The notes: a model not told the origin generated them from the letters alone. DNA of 64,000 nucleotides from Labia minor (GCA_963082975.1 OY720344.1:29051172-29115171), one strand, 5' to 3'; shown: positions 31,815-44,310, counted from the first letter of the stretch. Made by a program: numbers and translations.

Positions 31815-32398
31815 TCTATATATATAAAAGGCAATGTCTGTGTGTCTGTCTGTGTGTCTGTCAAATACTCAAAAACTACCCGTCCGATTACGGTGAAACT
31901 TTCAGGGATTATTGTGGGCATCCCAGGGAGGGTTTTAATCTATCTATATATATAAAAGGCAATGTCTTGTGTCTGTCTGTTATTGTTTTGTGTTTTGTAC
32001 ATATATATGTAAAATAAAGAACAAACAGAAATAAGAAAATAAATTTTAATTAATATAATTTATAAAAAAAAATAATGTTCATAAACTTAAAATATTAATT
32101 ATTTAATTAATTAAAATCTACTTAAATAAATGCAAAGAGCCACAAATATATTAGTAAATATATAAATAATAATATGAAATAGTCAATAAATCTTACTTAT
32201 TATACTAGGAAAATTTGTTGTTGCTTAAATTAAAATATATTTTCCAAGAAAACAAATATATATCTTATCTACTTATACTGATTGAAACAAAATGGATGAA
32301 AACCTTTTACATACAGACTTTCAACCAAATACCATGTATCATTCGGGGGTACAGGGGGCGGAGCCCCCGTCTAGGTGTGAAGAGCGCCTGGAAGCTAG
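31815..32398 (+). mobile_element. Non-autonomous Helitron (HelA) with doubled 5' end
   Basis: A first Helitron start, TCTATATATATAAAAGGC, lies at 31815 and a second identical start at 31943. Downstream come TGTCTGTCTG repeats and, in the first copy only, CGTCCGATTACGGTG. The 3' end has GGGGGCGGAGCCCCC and ends CTAG at 32395-32398, followed by T. The usual terminal hairpin is cut short: GAGCGCC is present but its partner arm is missing. The layout is either a Helitron inserted at the remnant of another or a 5'-end duplication. No Rep/helicase coding sequence is present. Confidence 0.85.
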
Positions 32399-32447
32399 TA
32401 TATACTAATTTAATGAAATAAAATCTTAACAAAGAAAACGAGTCTGT

Positions 32448-32580
32448 ATCGAAGCCTTATTCGGCTGGAGGAGCAATGTCCCTCATAGCCACTCAATAAG
32501 GATACTGTCCAGTTCGATTCCCGGTTAAGGAGGTGGTCGTTGAGCTGCCTCTCCATTTACCCTTTCTCCTATCCTAATGA
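32448..32580 (+). mobile_element. Possible tRNA-derived SINE head
   Basis: A good B-box-like GTTCGATTCC (32512-32521) lies in a GC-richer segment (GAGGAGCAATGTCCC, GAGCTGCCTCTCC). No clear A box is seen at the right distance, so the assignment is weak. Confidence 0.35.
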
Positions 32581-32850
32581 ATTGGCTTCATTTTTTATAT
32601 CAATTAACATGCATAATACTTTCGAAAATTTTGAAAAAATATTCATATTTTTATTATTAACCTTCATCAGGACCATATATAATCCTACAAGTGAACATTA
32701 ATAAGAAGGACATGATATCAAATCAAATAATTTTAATATAATATGTATATTTAATTAAATTGGCATCTCGTAAATTTCATTAAATTAATGTAGTAATAGT
32801 GTATTAAGTTGTTTTTATAGAATACTAGTAAGAAAATAAAATTCAAATCT
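32581..32850. other. AT-rich spacer
   Basis: No supported feature between the SINE-like segment and the LINE. Confidence 0.5.
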
Positions 32851-33383
32851 CTGTGGCTATACGGAACTCGAAAGTCCTATATTGTCTTTGGTCTTCCAAG
32901 CGGACGTTTCCCGATCGGCATCCCCATCAATAAATTTTTCGCCATTCTTTCCTCTCCCATTCTAGCCACGTGCCCTGTCCATCGTAGCCTTCTCGATTTT
33001 ATAACCCTAACCTATGTCTGAAGATGCATAGAGGTCATGCAATTCCTCGTTATATACTCTCCCTCGGTCACCTATTTTTGGTCCATAAATGCTGCGAAGA
33101 ATCCTATTCTCACACAAATACTCTATATCTACCAGGGTCATAGACCATGCCTCACACCATATAAATCAACCGGCAAAATAATTGATTTATATTTGATCCC
33201 TCTTTGATAATAATTTTGACGAGATAAGCTCCTTTACTGCATGAAAACAGGCGTTGCCCGATTGCAACATCGATTTAAATTCTTCTTCAATATTATTGTC
33301 CTTTTGTGATTACAGAACCTAAGTATTTAAATTTTTCTACATTTTCAAATTCTATTTTTCATATGTTAAGACTTTGTATGTTA
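32851..33383 (-). mobile_element. RTE-like LINE fragment
   Basis: Minus-strand copy starting at the LINE tail (CGGAACTCGAAAG at its 3' end) and running through the GKRPLGRP-like, RWxGHVARM, ELHDLYAS and GPK..GD blocks to the N-terminal side near 33383. A C-terminal section between the tail and GKRPL is missing, and stops interrupt all frames. It lies about 450 bp from the Helitron at 31815 in the opposite orientation. Confidence 0.8.
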
Positions 33384-35154
33384 ATAAAATAAAATTAAAA
33401 GGTTTCACAAAATTAAAGCAAGAGAATTTATAAATATATACTTTTAATGTAGTTTCTAAAACATTTCAATCTTTACTTGTTCATAATATATTAAAATTTT
33501 GGTTCAATTTAAATGTTTTAAACCTCTTTGTCTTTGATCTTATGTAAACCACCAAGTTAAACAAAATAGAGGGACATGTATATATTGAGAGAGATAGAGA
33601 GAGAAATACTCTTCGGAAACTATCTAGTTAATGTGGACGAAGCACTTTGAAATTCAATCGAGCTCCAAATGTTAGATAAGAGAGGGAATGAAGTGAATTG
33701 CTCTTTAACATCAACCTTTCTAAATGTTTCGGTTGTAGTTCAATAGTATTCTATTTTATTTTATATTATATAGATAATTATTTTATATATGCAAACACCT
33801 GTATTCTACTAAAAAGGAATGATGGTATAGAAAATTATTCGTTTCCTTATACTTAGTCGAGTACAAATTGTTTTGTTTTACATTCAGTAAATTCCATTTC
33901 ATATTCTTCAAGAAATGAAGCTCATTATTACTGAAATACTTTCTTTTAAACTTTCAGCTATTCTCTTTCTATTTTTGAAACGAATAATTAAGCATTTTAT
34001 TACTTGAAATATAAAATATTTGTTTTTTTTTATATTATTGAGAAGTTTAAATTTTATATAATTCACCAAAAATAAATTTATTTTTAACTTTATTTCCGAA
34101 TAATGAAGTACAATAGAAAGCATTTAATGTTTTACATCGTTTAATATTATTTTTATGAAGCATATGTTCAATGTTCTAACATATGCCGGTGGTTGAATCC
34201 GGAAACTTCTTAATCTATATATTATTTAAGTGATAATTAATTTCACCCTTTAATTTAAACCTTCCAGTAGGATCCTCTGTCATGGTGTATTAGATAAAAG
34301 TTTGCTGTAGGGAACTGATGTTGCCTCTTATCTAAAGGAAACTTAACTTGCCCTGTATGGAATATGACTCTTGTTCAAACAATGGTCTCTGATTACAGGT
34401 TGACTAACCAACTTGCTTCCTAGCTCATTTTTTGTTAATTCCATTTGCCTATGCAAATTTGAATGTCGAATTTGAATTCAAAATTACACAAAAATCATAT
34501 TATTATTATAGTATATTTGTCTCACTAAAAGGAAAATTTATTTTTATTTATTGTTATTTTAACATATATTAATTTATAATTTTTTTTAATTTGGTAATTA
34601 ATAGTTTTTTTATTTTAAATATATTAATCTCAATCTTAATGATTCCGAATGCTTGGAAATTCTGGATAGTACTTAATTTTGTTTTTCATATTTCATGACA
34701 AATGAACCATATTTATATTTATTTTAATCTAAGTAAGTTAAATATTTCTACTTTGGAAGGAAAGGCTTTATACGTAATCACTCTACATTTATTCATATTA
34801 GGTGTTCAGGTCGACATTGGAGGTCTACACACAATTATCCTCCAAAAAATGAAACATTTCCACTTTGAAAAACATTTTCAAAAATGTAATTCCGTTTTTA
34901 ATAAACAATATAAAATATTTTCTAATATAATAAAAAAACTGTTCTGTTAGTATCTTCAATAAGTAATAAAATAAATGCATCTTTTTTAAAAAAAATATAT
35001 ATACATAATTACCTCTCTCTTTTTTATAACATCTTTATATATAATTATTATTACAATATAAATAAATATTCAATTAAATATTTTAATATAACTGATTTTA
35101 AAAGAATATTAATTTTTTTATAATTGTGAATCGGGAAAAACTTTTTCTTGATCT
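33384..35154. other. AT-rich, with one more complex segment
   Basis: Includes a GA-rich tract (33586-33605) and the GATA-motif segment at 34190-34440. Frames at 33908-34123 and 34702-34950 are low-complexity and unassigned. Confidence 0.5.
34190..34440. promoter_or_regulatory. Candidate regulatory segment with paired GATA sites
   Basis: A more complex, non-repetitive stretch with the inverted pair TTAGATAA (34290-34297) and TTATCTAA (34328-34335), 30 bases apart. No frame of interest crosses it. GATA factors bind such sites, but a function here is speculation. Confidence 0.2.
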
Positions 35155-35733
35155 TAATGGAAAACTAATAACGAAAGAATAATATTCGAGATGAGTTTAA
35201 AGCGAGGTTACAATCGGGAAACGTCTGTCATGCAATAAATTATTCTATCAAAATTATTATCAAAGGGGATAAAAGTTAAAATATATAAAACAATTATTTT
35301 ATCGGTTGTATTATATAGATGTGAGGCACGGTCTATGACCTTAGGTGACGAGAGTAGATTTAGAGTATTTGAGAATAGGATTCTGCGAGGCATTTATGGG
35401 CCAAAGAAAGATGAGGTCACCGGGGAATGGCGAAGATTGCATAACGAGGAATTGCATGACCTCTATGCATCTCCATAGTTAGAATTATAAAATCGAGAAG
35501 GCTACGGTGGGCAGGACACGTGGCTAGAATGGGAAAAGATAGAATGGCAAAAAATATAAACGTCCTCTTGGAAGACCAAGGACACGGTGGGTGGATAATT
35601 TGGGAAAGTATATGAGAGAGATAGGAGAGGATAGGGACTGGAAGGTTGTGGCTCAGAATAGGAATATTTGGACGGGTGTGGTTGCTGCGGCCAAGAACTT
35701 TTGAGTTCCGTAGAGTTACAGAGATAGTTAGAT
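35155..35733 (+). mobile_element. RTE-like LINE fragment
   Basis: Closely similar to the copy at 44660. Plus-strand frames encode IYKTIILSVVLYRCEARSM, GDESRFRVFENRILRGIYG, then GEWRRLHNEELHDLYAS and the C-terminal RTRWVDNLGKY and DWKVVAQNRN blocks. Stops and small gaps occur, for example after the DLYAS codons and in the GKRPL region. It ends with TTCCGTAGAG and a GATAGTTAGATAG tail. The start is 5'-truncated. Confidence 0.85.
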
Positions 35734-38700
35734 AGAATTGTGAATTATAGTAGAAATTTAAGAAAACTAATAAAAAAATCTTAAATAATAAACTTACAAT
35801 CGATTATAATAATTATAAGAAAATTTTAAATTTTATTTTTTTAATTCATTCTAAACAAATTGTTTCATTATTTCCAATATCAATATCATGTGGTCTTCAG
35901 GCATATTATTATATTTTAATACATTAGTACATATTCATCAATATATACATTAAATAAATAAATGTCTATATTATATATATAAAACGTATTTACATTATTG
36001 TAGTTTCAGTTGATATACATTAATTTCTGTTAATATGATTTTGTATTTGTATTTGCTGTAAATTTTTCATTGGGATATGGAGGTGGAGTAAATAATCTGG
36101 TTGCTATGGATACCAACTAGTCAATTCCATTCGCTGTCAAACTCAGTTTGTTCGATTTCAAAGTGGCTAAACAATTTGCAATTGAAATTTGTTGAAATAG
36201 AAATTAATTAATCCAACTATAATTACTATTATAACTGTAAATGAGGTAAGTTTTAAGCTGAGATTTATAATTTTGAATTATTTATTTAATAAGTTAATAT
36301 TATACTATATTATATTATAAATTAATAAAAATAACAATAATCTTTTTTAAAAAATGAGATTTTTATTAATTCCTGATATTCAGAAATTTAATAAAAATAT
36401 TTGCATAATAACTCTTTAATAAAAGTTTATGTATAAATGTTTTCTTTGACGAAATTAAAAATAGAATTAATCCAAAAAAAGATTAAAATATATTTTTTTT
36501 TTAATTTTTTCAATTAATATGTATTAAAAGAGATAGAAAACAATATATTTTGCATCTATCATAAAATAAATTAATTTCATTTATTCATTCATTCATTAAT
36601 TCAATATAATAAAAAAGATAAAATAATAATACTCCTAAAGTTATGTATATTTTTTTCAATTTCAAATTATAGGCTGCTAGAAAAGATACAATAGTCCAGT
36701 ATGGAAATATTCCAAAATATGAGTGATAATAGTGATAGTTATGAACGGGATATCAATGAATTTGAATATAAATATTGGTACTATAAATAATTTTTTCAAT
36801 ATTTTGTATTAATATGAAAATTATTAATTTTATTTTTAGATTCCTATTTACTATTAGTTTTATTATATTTTCATGACATTTTCAGGGATATAAATATTAT
36901 TTATAATTATGTTTGGGTATTATATTTATTAAATAAGTACATTTATACAAGGAATAAGTAAAAAGAAAAACAAAAACTAACTTGTCCCTGTAGATATTTA
37001 ATGGATTTCATTAAATTTATTTGCATATATAATATCTTTCTGTAAAAGAAAAGATAGGTAAGCTGTTTGTGAATAGAAATAAATCCAACCACACATTCTC
37101 AGCTAATGTATTATTTTGTTTTTCCACTTAAGACTATAATGCACACAAACACTTTATTTTTCAATTTTATATTTCTTACAAGATTTTACAAAAAACAATT
37201 TATATGAAAATTATTCTTATGCTGAAAAAAGATCCTAAATATTTATTAATTTTTTTTTATTCAATATTATGTAAAAAAAAAATAACAATTTTCTTAAAGC
37301 TGAATTTGAATATTTAATGACGTTATTCCAGTTTTAAACTGACATATATTTTTATATACCTATCAACAAAGAAAATTTGTTATAAATATTAAATAAATTT
37401 ACATAATCTAATTCATATCATTTATTCATACTTTCATTTCTTTATTTAATCAAAGATACAAATAATAAATGAAATTATTAATTCAAAGATGTTTAAATTA
37501 CAATTCATAGAAAAAAAATTTTGATTATAATTCTAATGAATAATAACTAGATATATATAGTTTAGCATAATTTATAGAAGATTACGTGAAAGTAAAAATA
37601 TAAATATAAATAGGTATCTATTATTTTACAAATCAAATGTTAGATTTATTTCACTAACATATTTGAATAATTGGTATATTTATGTATTTCTTCTTTTAAT
37701 TAAAATGGAATTTAAAAATGTAATATTAAACATAATAATAGATGCAATAGTTCTTAAATAAAAAAATTAAAATTCATACTGAATCATTTTTAATAATACA
37801 AAGTGAAAATAAAATAGAAATATGCTTGGCAAAAGTAGTAGTAGTAGTAGTAGTAGAAAAAAATTACTTAGTTGTTTTTTTTTTATTCCAATTAATTATA
37901 TCGTAAGAATACTGATTCATCGATTTATAAATAATGATATAATATGACTGAATACTATAATTAATTGAATATAAAGTAAATTATCTAAAGCGAGAGAGAG
38001 ATTTAAAATAAATAACTAAAAAACTTTCATTATCGATACGCTAATAGTTTTATAATATTATAATTCATTTTAGATTTATATCATTAAAAAAAAATTTTTA
38101 AATGTTTTTTTATTTGAATTTATTGTATATAAATATTTTACCAATGATATATATATATAATAAAAATTAATAAAATTTCCTTTTTATACTTAATATGAAA
38201 AATAAATAAAATATGCAATCTATTAATTTAAATTATTTAATGAAAGATAGATATTTATTTAATATATTATATATTATATAAATTAAAATATCAAAAATAT
38301 TAATTGAAATCATTTAAAGTAATTTCTAATAATATTAATAATTATATTTTTGATGATATTTCAATAATATTGCTAATATAAAATAAAATTAATATATTTA
38401 TTGCTAAATGTGTCTATAGGCAGTAAATAAAATAGATTTCTTTCGAATCGATAACGATAATCAACTCTTGGAAAACCTTAAAAATAAAAATAAAAGAAAA
38501 TATTTTTTTTTTTAGTTTAGATATTGAATTCGACAAGACAAGACATTAAACTCTGCCTTAGTATTGTAAGTACTCAATATCTATTTTATTTTTTAATCTT
38601 AATTATTATTATTATTAAAGAATATAGTTATTCTTTTCATACTAACTTCTAATACATATATTGTATATGTGTGGATTAATTGTATTACTAATAATGCTTT

Positions 38701-38811
38701 CCCATTCAATCATATTTGATTAATAAATTGTTAATTTTACGTTAATTTAATTAAAACTTAAGAATACTTAATTAATATATTAGCTATTTTATTATTAATT
38801 GTTTTATTTGT
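35734..38811. other. AT-rich desert
   Basis: Three kilobases of low-complexity DNA. An imperfect palindrome GTTGCTATGGATACCAAC lies at 36100-36117 and an (AGT)n microsatellite near 37838-37857. Confidence 0.5.
37838..37857. repeat. AGT microsatellite
   Basis: Six to seven AGT units. Confidence 0.85.
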
Positions 38812-38870
38812 TTATTTCAATAAATAGAATACCAGTACTTTTTGCTGTTATTATCTGAAATTCTACGAAA
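38812..38870 (-). repeat. Fragment shared with the 51.8-kb hAT-like element
   Basis: On the minus strand it matches 51909-51970 (TTTCAGATAATAACAGC and TTTATTGAAATAAAC). It abuts the R2 copy that follows, so R2 may have inserted into this fragment. Confidence 0.65.
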
Positions 38871-39479
38871 TAAGCTGGAGTGTCTCCACTCGACTATCTC
38901 GCAATTTAAATTGGATTAATTAACACATATATTATATTTAAATTAAATTTAATTAATTATAAATTATAAATTACAATTAATAAATAATATTTATTAAACC
39001 AGCGCATGTTTGGCTCTTTGTTGATGGCACCACGTCACGTGGTGGCGCGTGAGATTTGCAGTGTTAAAAAATTAATTCTGGTACTTTCAGCGATTCAATC
39101 AAGCTGAAATTCTATATATAGCAGTTTTATACAATTTTTAATCATGCGAAAAACTATCAAACATATATCTTTATTTTTACGGTAACTTTAGAGGAAAAAA
39201 AATCAAAACGTTGTAGGTAATGACCCTCTTCCGGTTGAGCTACATTTCTCAAAAGTTGATAGAAAACTACGAATTTTAATAATGCCCATGTACCAAATTT
39301 CATGATTCTAGCTCAAACCGTTTTTGCGTAATCTTGCCTACATACATACACACTGACACAGGCAGACATTATTCCAACCTTAATGAAAATGATTAGGAAC
39401 CTTCAAAACGTATAAAAACATCAAAATCTCGACATCAAAAATTTTCGTGATCGCAATACTATCTTTGGCGATATAGTAA
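38871..39479 (-). mobile_element. R2 HINE-like element, copy b
   Basis: A 609-bp minus-strand copy. The 5' end TTACTATATCG (one change) is at 39479. The subterminal CGAGATAGT, the stem-loop GAGTG-GAGA-CACTC and the CAGCTTA end are at 38871. The TATGTATG microsatellite is short. The GTGATCTC-type palindromic CACGTCACGTGGTG at about 39030 lies in the GC-rich block. A further scrap of the 5' end, GGCGAGATAGTT, lies at 39591-39602. Confidence 0.8.
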
Positions 39480-41023
39480 AGACATAAAAATTAAATAAAT
39501 GTGCTTTTTTTAAAGTACAATCTTTATTTTTAATAATTAATAATTTTTCGATTAATCCAATGACTTTGAAATAATTTTTAATACACTGGCGAGATAGTTA
39601 ACAAGTGATAAAATCAAATACCAAACTAACATACCCATAACCATTATTATAGATTTATTGTCTCTTAAATTTGTTTGTGAATATTTCTAATTTTGCTTTA
39701 CAAGTTAATATCAATATTACATTTTATAAATTAAAACTATAGTTTATTTATAATCTATTTCAGATGAGATACATTTTAAATTTTAAATTTCCCTTCTTAT
39801 ATTGCTAAAGTTTATTCCCACTTGAAAGGTTTCAAACGACATCCACCTTGTTGTTCAAGATGAGCCTCAAAAAGGGTTAATAGCCCGTGTGAATAGAGCC
39901 ATAGGTTGTACGTAGTCTGTAAATTGGCTCCCAAGGGTTGCCCAGCTCCAACATCAATTGAACATGCAAATTTATTATCGTAATGAATAATAGAATCGTA
40001 AATCTTATCCTGGGAACCGAAAAGACATTTGATTTAATACCTCGAAGGTAATTAATATCGCTAAAAATCTCAAGGAACATCAAATATAGGATATGAGCCC
40101 TTTTATTACAATCTTAAAAATAAATATCCGATAGAGATAAGAATTTATAGGAATCTCCTTCAAAGAAAAATATTATTTTCTCCCTTTTTTCTTCTATGAT
40201 GAGAAAAAACGAAGATTCCATTAAATTCGAATAATTTAAGAAAGCAACACAATAGATAATCATTTTCCATTACCTTGGGCGATCAATAGTTTATTAACTT
40301 TTTTTTTCGCATGCATAAATCATAATAGAAATGAAAATTTACATCAAAAAGTAATCGATTCGTTGTGCAAAAAAATTAGCTTTATATTTGAAACCGAATT
40401 AACGAGAAACAAAATTAATAAATTATATATAATATAGTGAAAGTTAATTTGTATTCAAGATATTATAGTAATAATTATTATCAAAAATAATAATATTAAT
40501 ATATATTATAGTAAAATGGCTTATGATGAAAAATATAAAAATGTCAATCTACCTTATCAAATCCTGATTCAATTAGCCTGGATTATAATTAAAATTTCAA
40601 AACTTTATTTAATCAATAAATATATAAATTAGAAATATTTTTATTAATTAAAACCGAGTATAGCTCTGATATTATTAAAATTTTCATAAAAATATCAAAG
40701 CTTCTTCTTGTTCATTCTATATTAGAATTAGATGGAGGTATTTCAGTGTTTTAATTAATTGAGAAAATTTTAATATTAGAATACTTGATGGCGAATACGA
40801 CATTCCACTTTAATTTTCTTTTGCATATGCATCTATGAGAGTGGTAGGGGGTTTAATGGTTGATATACGCTACTACTCACTCACTCACCCCATACACCCT
40901 GACAAAGATGTACGTGATAAAATTTCTATTTTACATTTTTTACGCTTTTTTAAAATTGTGTGATGTGTGTGTTTATTTCATCCCTATTTTTGGAAACAAA
41001 TTTGACTATTCCAGCTACTGTTT
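39480..41023. other. Mostly AT-rich, one more complex segment
   Basis: No repeat match. The segment at 39820-40120 is listed separately. Confidence 0.45.
39820..40120 (-). other. Unassigned segment with a 68-codon frame
   Basis: More complex than its surroundings. The minus-strand frame 39877-40083 contains a hydrophobic stretch (FTILLFITIINL) followed by LELGNPWEPIYRLRTTYGSI. It could be a short secreted peptide or an exon, but no family is recognised and no splice or promoter signal was convincing. Confidence 0.25.
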
Positions 41024-41646
41024 TTACCGACCGACGATAGTAAGGGAGGAATTGTTTTCACACCAAATTTCACATGTGGAGATTTTTACATATCTCCACG
41101 AATCATGCATTTTCTTAACAGAAAAAAGTATTTTCAGCATGATGTCTGTCCGTCCGTCCGTCCGTATAGATGTGTACAGCCTGAACGGCTCAACCGATTT
41201 TGATGAAATTTGGTATATCTACTTAATGCATCAGTGGGATGAATTGATCAACTTTTGGTGCAAATCCGGAAACTGGAAGTGGTAGTATTAGCGATCGACG
41301 ATAGGAATGAAAGGGTTATTTTCACACCAAATTTCACATGAGTAGATTTTTTTATATATCACCACGAATCATACACTTTGTATTGGTTTTATCCTCGGGA
41401 AAATCATATTTATTAGTTTTTTCTTGATTTAATATTATATGACGTCATCCAGCCATTCATAACGTCACAGCCTGGTCTTACATATATATTATAAATAAAA
41501 TAAAATTAAAAATATTTATGTTATATGCCTATCTGTTTTTTATTACATTAATAGATACATTAAAATTATTTGAAATTGTTTCTGTAGCTGGAAATTAATT
41601 TACTTCATACCGTCGGTCGGTTCGGACCTGGCCACAGGTCAACTTA
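41024..41646 (+). mobile_element. R1 HINE-like element, copy c (reference copy)
   Basis: A full-length 623-bp non-coding element. In order: start TTACCGACCGACG; head module 1 (TTTTCACACCAAATTTCACA, ATCTCCACGAATCATGCA); microsatellite GTCTGTCCGTCCGTCCGTCC (about 41143-41164); head module 2, a diverged repeat of module 1 beginning GCGATCGACGATAGG near 41291; paired GACGTCAT motifs; a conserved 3' block (GAAATTGTTTCTGTAGCTGG); the inverted end motif CGTCGGTCGGT; the stem-loop GACCTG-GCCA-CAGGTC; and CAACTTA. The flanks are T-rich with no duplication. A subterminal inverse of the 5' end, a GTCC microsatellite and a 3' stem-loop match HINE/DINE-1 elements mobilised by Helentrons. A 141-codon frame (40860-41285) crosses the left boundary and module 1 and is probably fortuitous. 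Confidence 0.85.
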
Positions 41647-43203
41647 TTTACTCTTGTGTAATATTTTAGGTTATATTTTCGTTAAATTCTTATATTTTTT
41701 TATATTCAATTTTTTAACATTTTATCTTTCATAATGCCTTTTTTTATTGTATTTGAGCAATTTATCTAACAAAATATAAAATCTTATAATATTTTATCCC
41801 AACAAATATTATTTTTATAGGAAAGTGTGGATTTTTGATTATTATCCAAGGAGTCCTACTAAGATTTTCATCTCTCTATCCCTCTTTCTATCAAAATTCT
41901 TCGCCGCAACAATTTCTATATAACTTCATTCAATTTCAGCCTTGATTCCACCATTTACGACTTTTCAAAATATTAATTTAACATATGAATTCTCCAGGGT
42001 TCAGAAAATTAAAAAAAAAAAAAAAAAAAGAAAAATCAAAATAATCTGAATGAAAAAAAGAGATAATTGGAATAGTTTTAGAGTGGTATAATTTTCATTT
42101 TCTTTTTTTTATAATTAAATAAAAGTTTATTAGATATATGAAAATTTATTATTTTAAATATTTCGTAATTTCAATAAAGATTTTTTAAAAATTTTCAAAA
42201 ATGGAATAGAAAAAGAAACTTATATAAAAACTAAACATGCTCATTTCTTTTCATTTATTAATTTATTAATTTTCAAAAAAATAATTCCAATTAAAATAAT
42301 ACTTAATATTATTAAAATAGTAAAAAAAAGTTGGTCCTTAGAACTATAAGTAATTTCATGTTGAAATGTTGATATCTCTTTTGATTATTTCATTTTTATA
42401 TTATAATTAATTAATATAAGCTATAATCCTTCTGATAATGTATTTAATTTTTTTATTATTTTTAATATTTATATATTTATTATTATTAAAATACATAATG
42501 ACAATACTATTTATATATATCACATTAATCATAATTCTTATTAAAAACATTTTATTTCTACTTTAAAATAACTCAAAATAATAATGATTATAAAAGTAAA
42601 ATATTGTTGTTTAAGAGTTTTAACAAATATCTACTCCAACAGATGTTCTTAAAGTATTCACCACACGTAATGAAATTATTTCATATTAAAGTCGTAATCT
42701 AAATGTTACAAAATGTTTTTATATAATTGCTTCTATTTCTATAGGTACAAGAATAAATATAAAATAAAATGATTAGATTTCTTAAGAGAAGGCATTATAT
42801 ACTATATATTATACTTATGATTTTAAGTCTAGAAATCAGGTATTAAATGTTGAAATTTTTCAGTTTTAAAATCAAGTTACGACCCCTAAATTTGAGCATA
42901 CATAAATATGTATTCTTTAATTGCTTTTAATATAAAAAACTTTTCGATTTTAAAAAAATATTTTTTTTTTATATTTTTAATATCATTTTATATTGACGAG
43001 GAAATATAATCAATCAAACTTTGGCATCTTACTGAAAAAGTGTCAAACATATTCTTTAATTTATTTCATATTTAAAAGTGAGTGTACAATTGTTTTATCA
43101 ATATTTTTTATAGGTAACTTTAAAAAAAATATTATATTTTTATCTTCTCTTTTCTGAAACTGTTAAAATCCTCCACAAATATTATTATTAATAAACATAT
43201 AGA
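41647..43203. other. AT-rich, nothing recognised
   Basis: Contains an A19 run near 42010-42029 and other homopolymers. No supported feature. Confidence 0.5.
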
Positions 43204-43205
43204 TA

Positions 43206-43318
43206 CAGTGATGGAAAAATGTAAACGCCAGAGAGGCGCTGTTGTCGGGCAATATCAATGGCCTTTCTCAACCAATTGACAACAGCGCTCTCATTGCGTT
43301 TACATTTTTCCGTCACTA
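43206..43318. mobile_element. Hairpin MITE (Tc1/mariner-type target)
   Basis: A 113-bp element flanked by TA (43204-43205 and 43319-43320). Nearly its whole length folds: the left arm CAGTGATGGAAAAATG...AAACGC...GCGCTGTTGTC pairs with the right arm GACAACAGCGC...GCGTTTAC...CCGTCACT. Only a small loop and a few mismatches remain. It is a non-coding fold-back. If transcribed it would be a perfect precursor-like hairpin. Confidence 0.85.
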
Positions 43319-44310
43319 TACATAATACAATTTGAACTTTTCATTCATACATATAGAAATCTTTTGAAAAAATATTAATTTTTTTATTGTTAAACGATTT
43401 CTATAGGATATCATAAATATATTTTTTTCGAATTTCTTTTTATTTTGATAATATACCTATATTAAATATAATTTTTGTTTTAATTAAATCATTTATTTCT
43501 GAGATACATTTCCTAAATTTTTTTATTTAATTCTAATCGATTTAATTAACTTCGATTAGTATCTAATTTCGCGGTCTATAAATTTAATCATAAAATTATA
43601 TTAAGGAAATCCATAATAGCTAAAAATAAAATTAATAAATAAATTCAAATTATATTACATTATGAAAGAATTTCCTAATTAAATAATAAATAAATATATA
43701 TATATATATAACTAAATATATTTTATAAGTATTAGATAACTGTCATAAAATAGACCAAAAGAAAAAAAGAAAATTTCAAAATTCTTATAGTATAATTATA
43801 GACAATTGATTCAAACTGATTGATTATGGGTTATCAAGATCATTTAAATTTGACCTGCCAGTTAGATCTTCTTTTATGGTTTGGTACCTAACATTACAGA
43901 ATATACTTTTATATAATTATTATATACTTAAATAGTAAAAGTTTATTTAATATCAGTAAATAACTTTTTCTTAATTTCCTATTATTATGGATATATTAAA
44001 AGAAAACAGTTAATTTCTTTATGAATCGTGGTATTTTCCAATTAATATAATGCAGTTATTATTTTTTAGTCCAATTTAGATCTTTAATGAAATAATTGGA
44101 TGGAATTCAGACAATCTTCCATCATTCGTATACATATCCCACCAATCAATCACGTGTTATGATTCTCCTAATAATATCTGCTTTCTGGTAAAATTCATTT
44201 AGGACTGTATTAAATATGCATTATTCGACGATCCTATTTCACTAAATGAATTATAGATATATATTTTAAGTTATTGACTTATCTTTCATATTTTCAAATA
44301 TGATATATAA
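43319..44310. other. AT-rich, nothing recognised
   Basis: TA tract near 43690-43710. No supported feature. Confidence 0.5.

Noticed and set aside
39591-39602. Second R2 end near copy b
   Set aside because: Only about 12 bases match the R2 terminus, too little for a separate element. It is mentioned only as a scrap.
40860-41285. 141-codon frame, partly shared with the 77-codon frame at 17284-17517
   Set aside because: It runs through R1 head module 1 and the GTCC microsatellite. The same region is frame-broken in copies d, f and g, and the left part lies outside R1. It is best explained by chance openness in a repeat.
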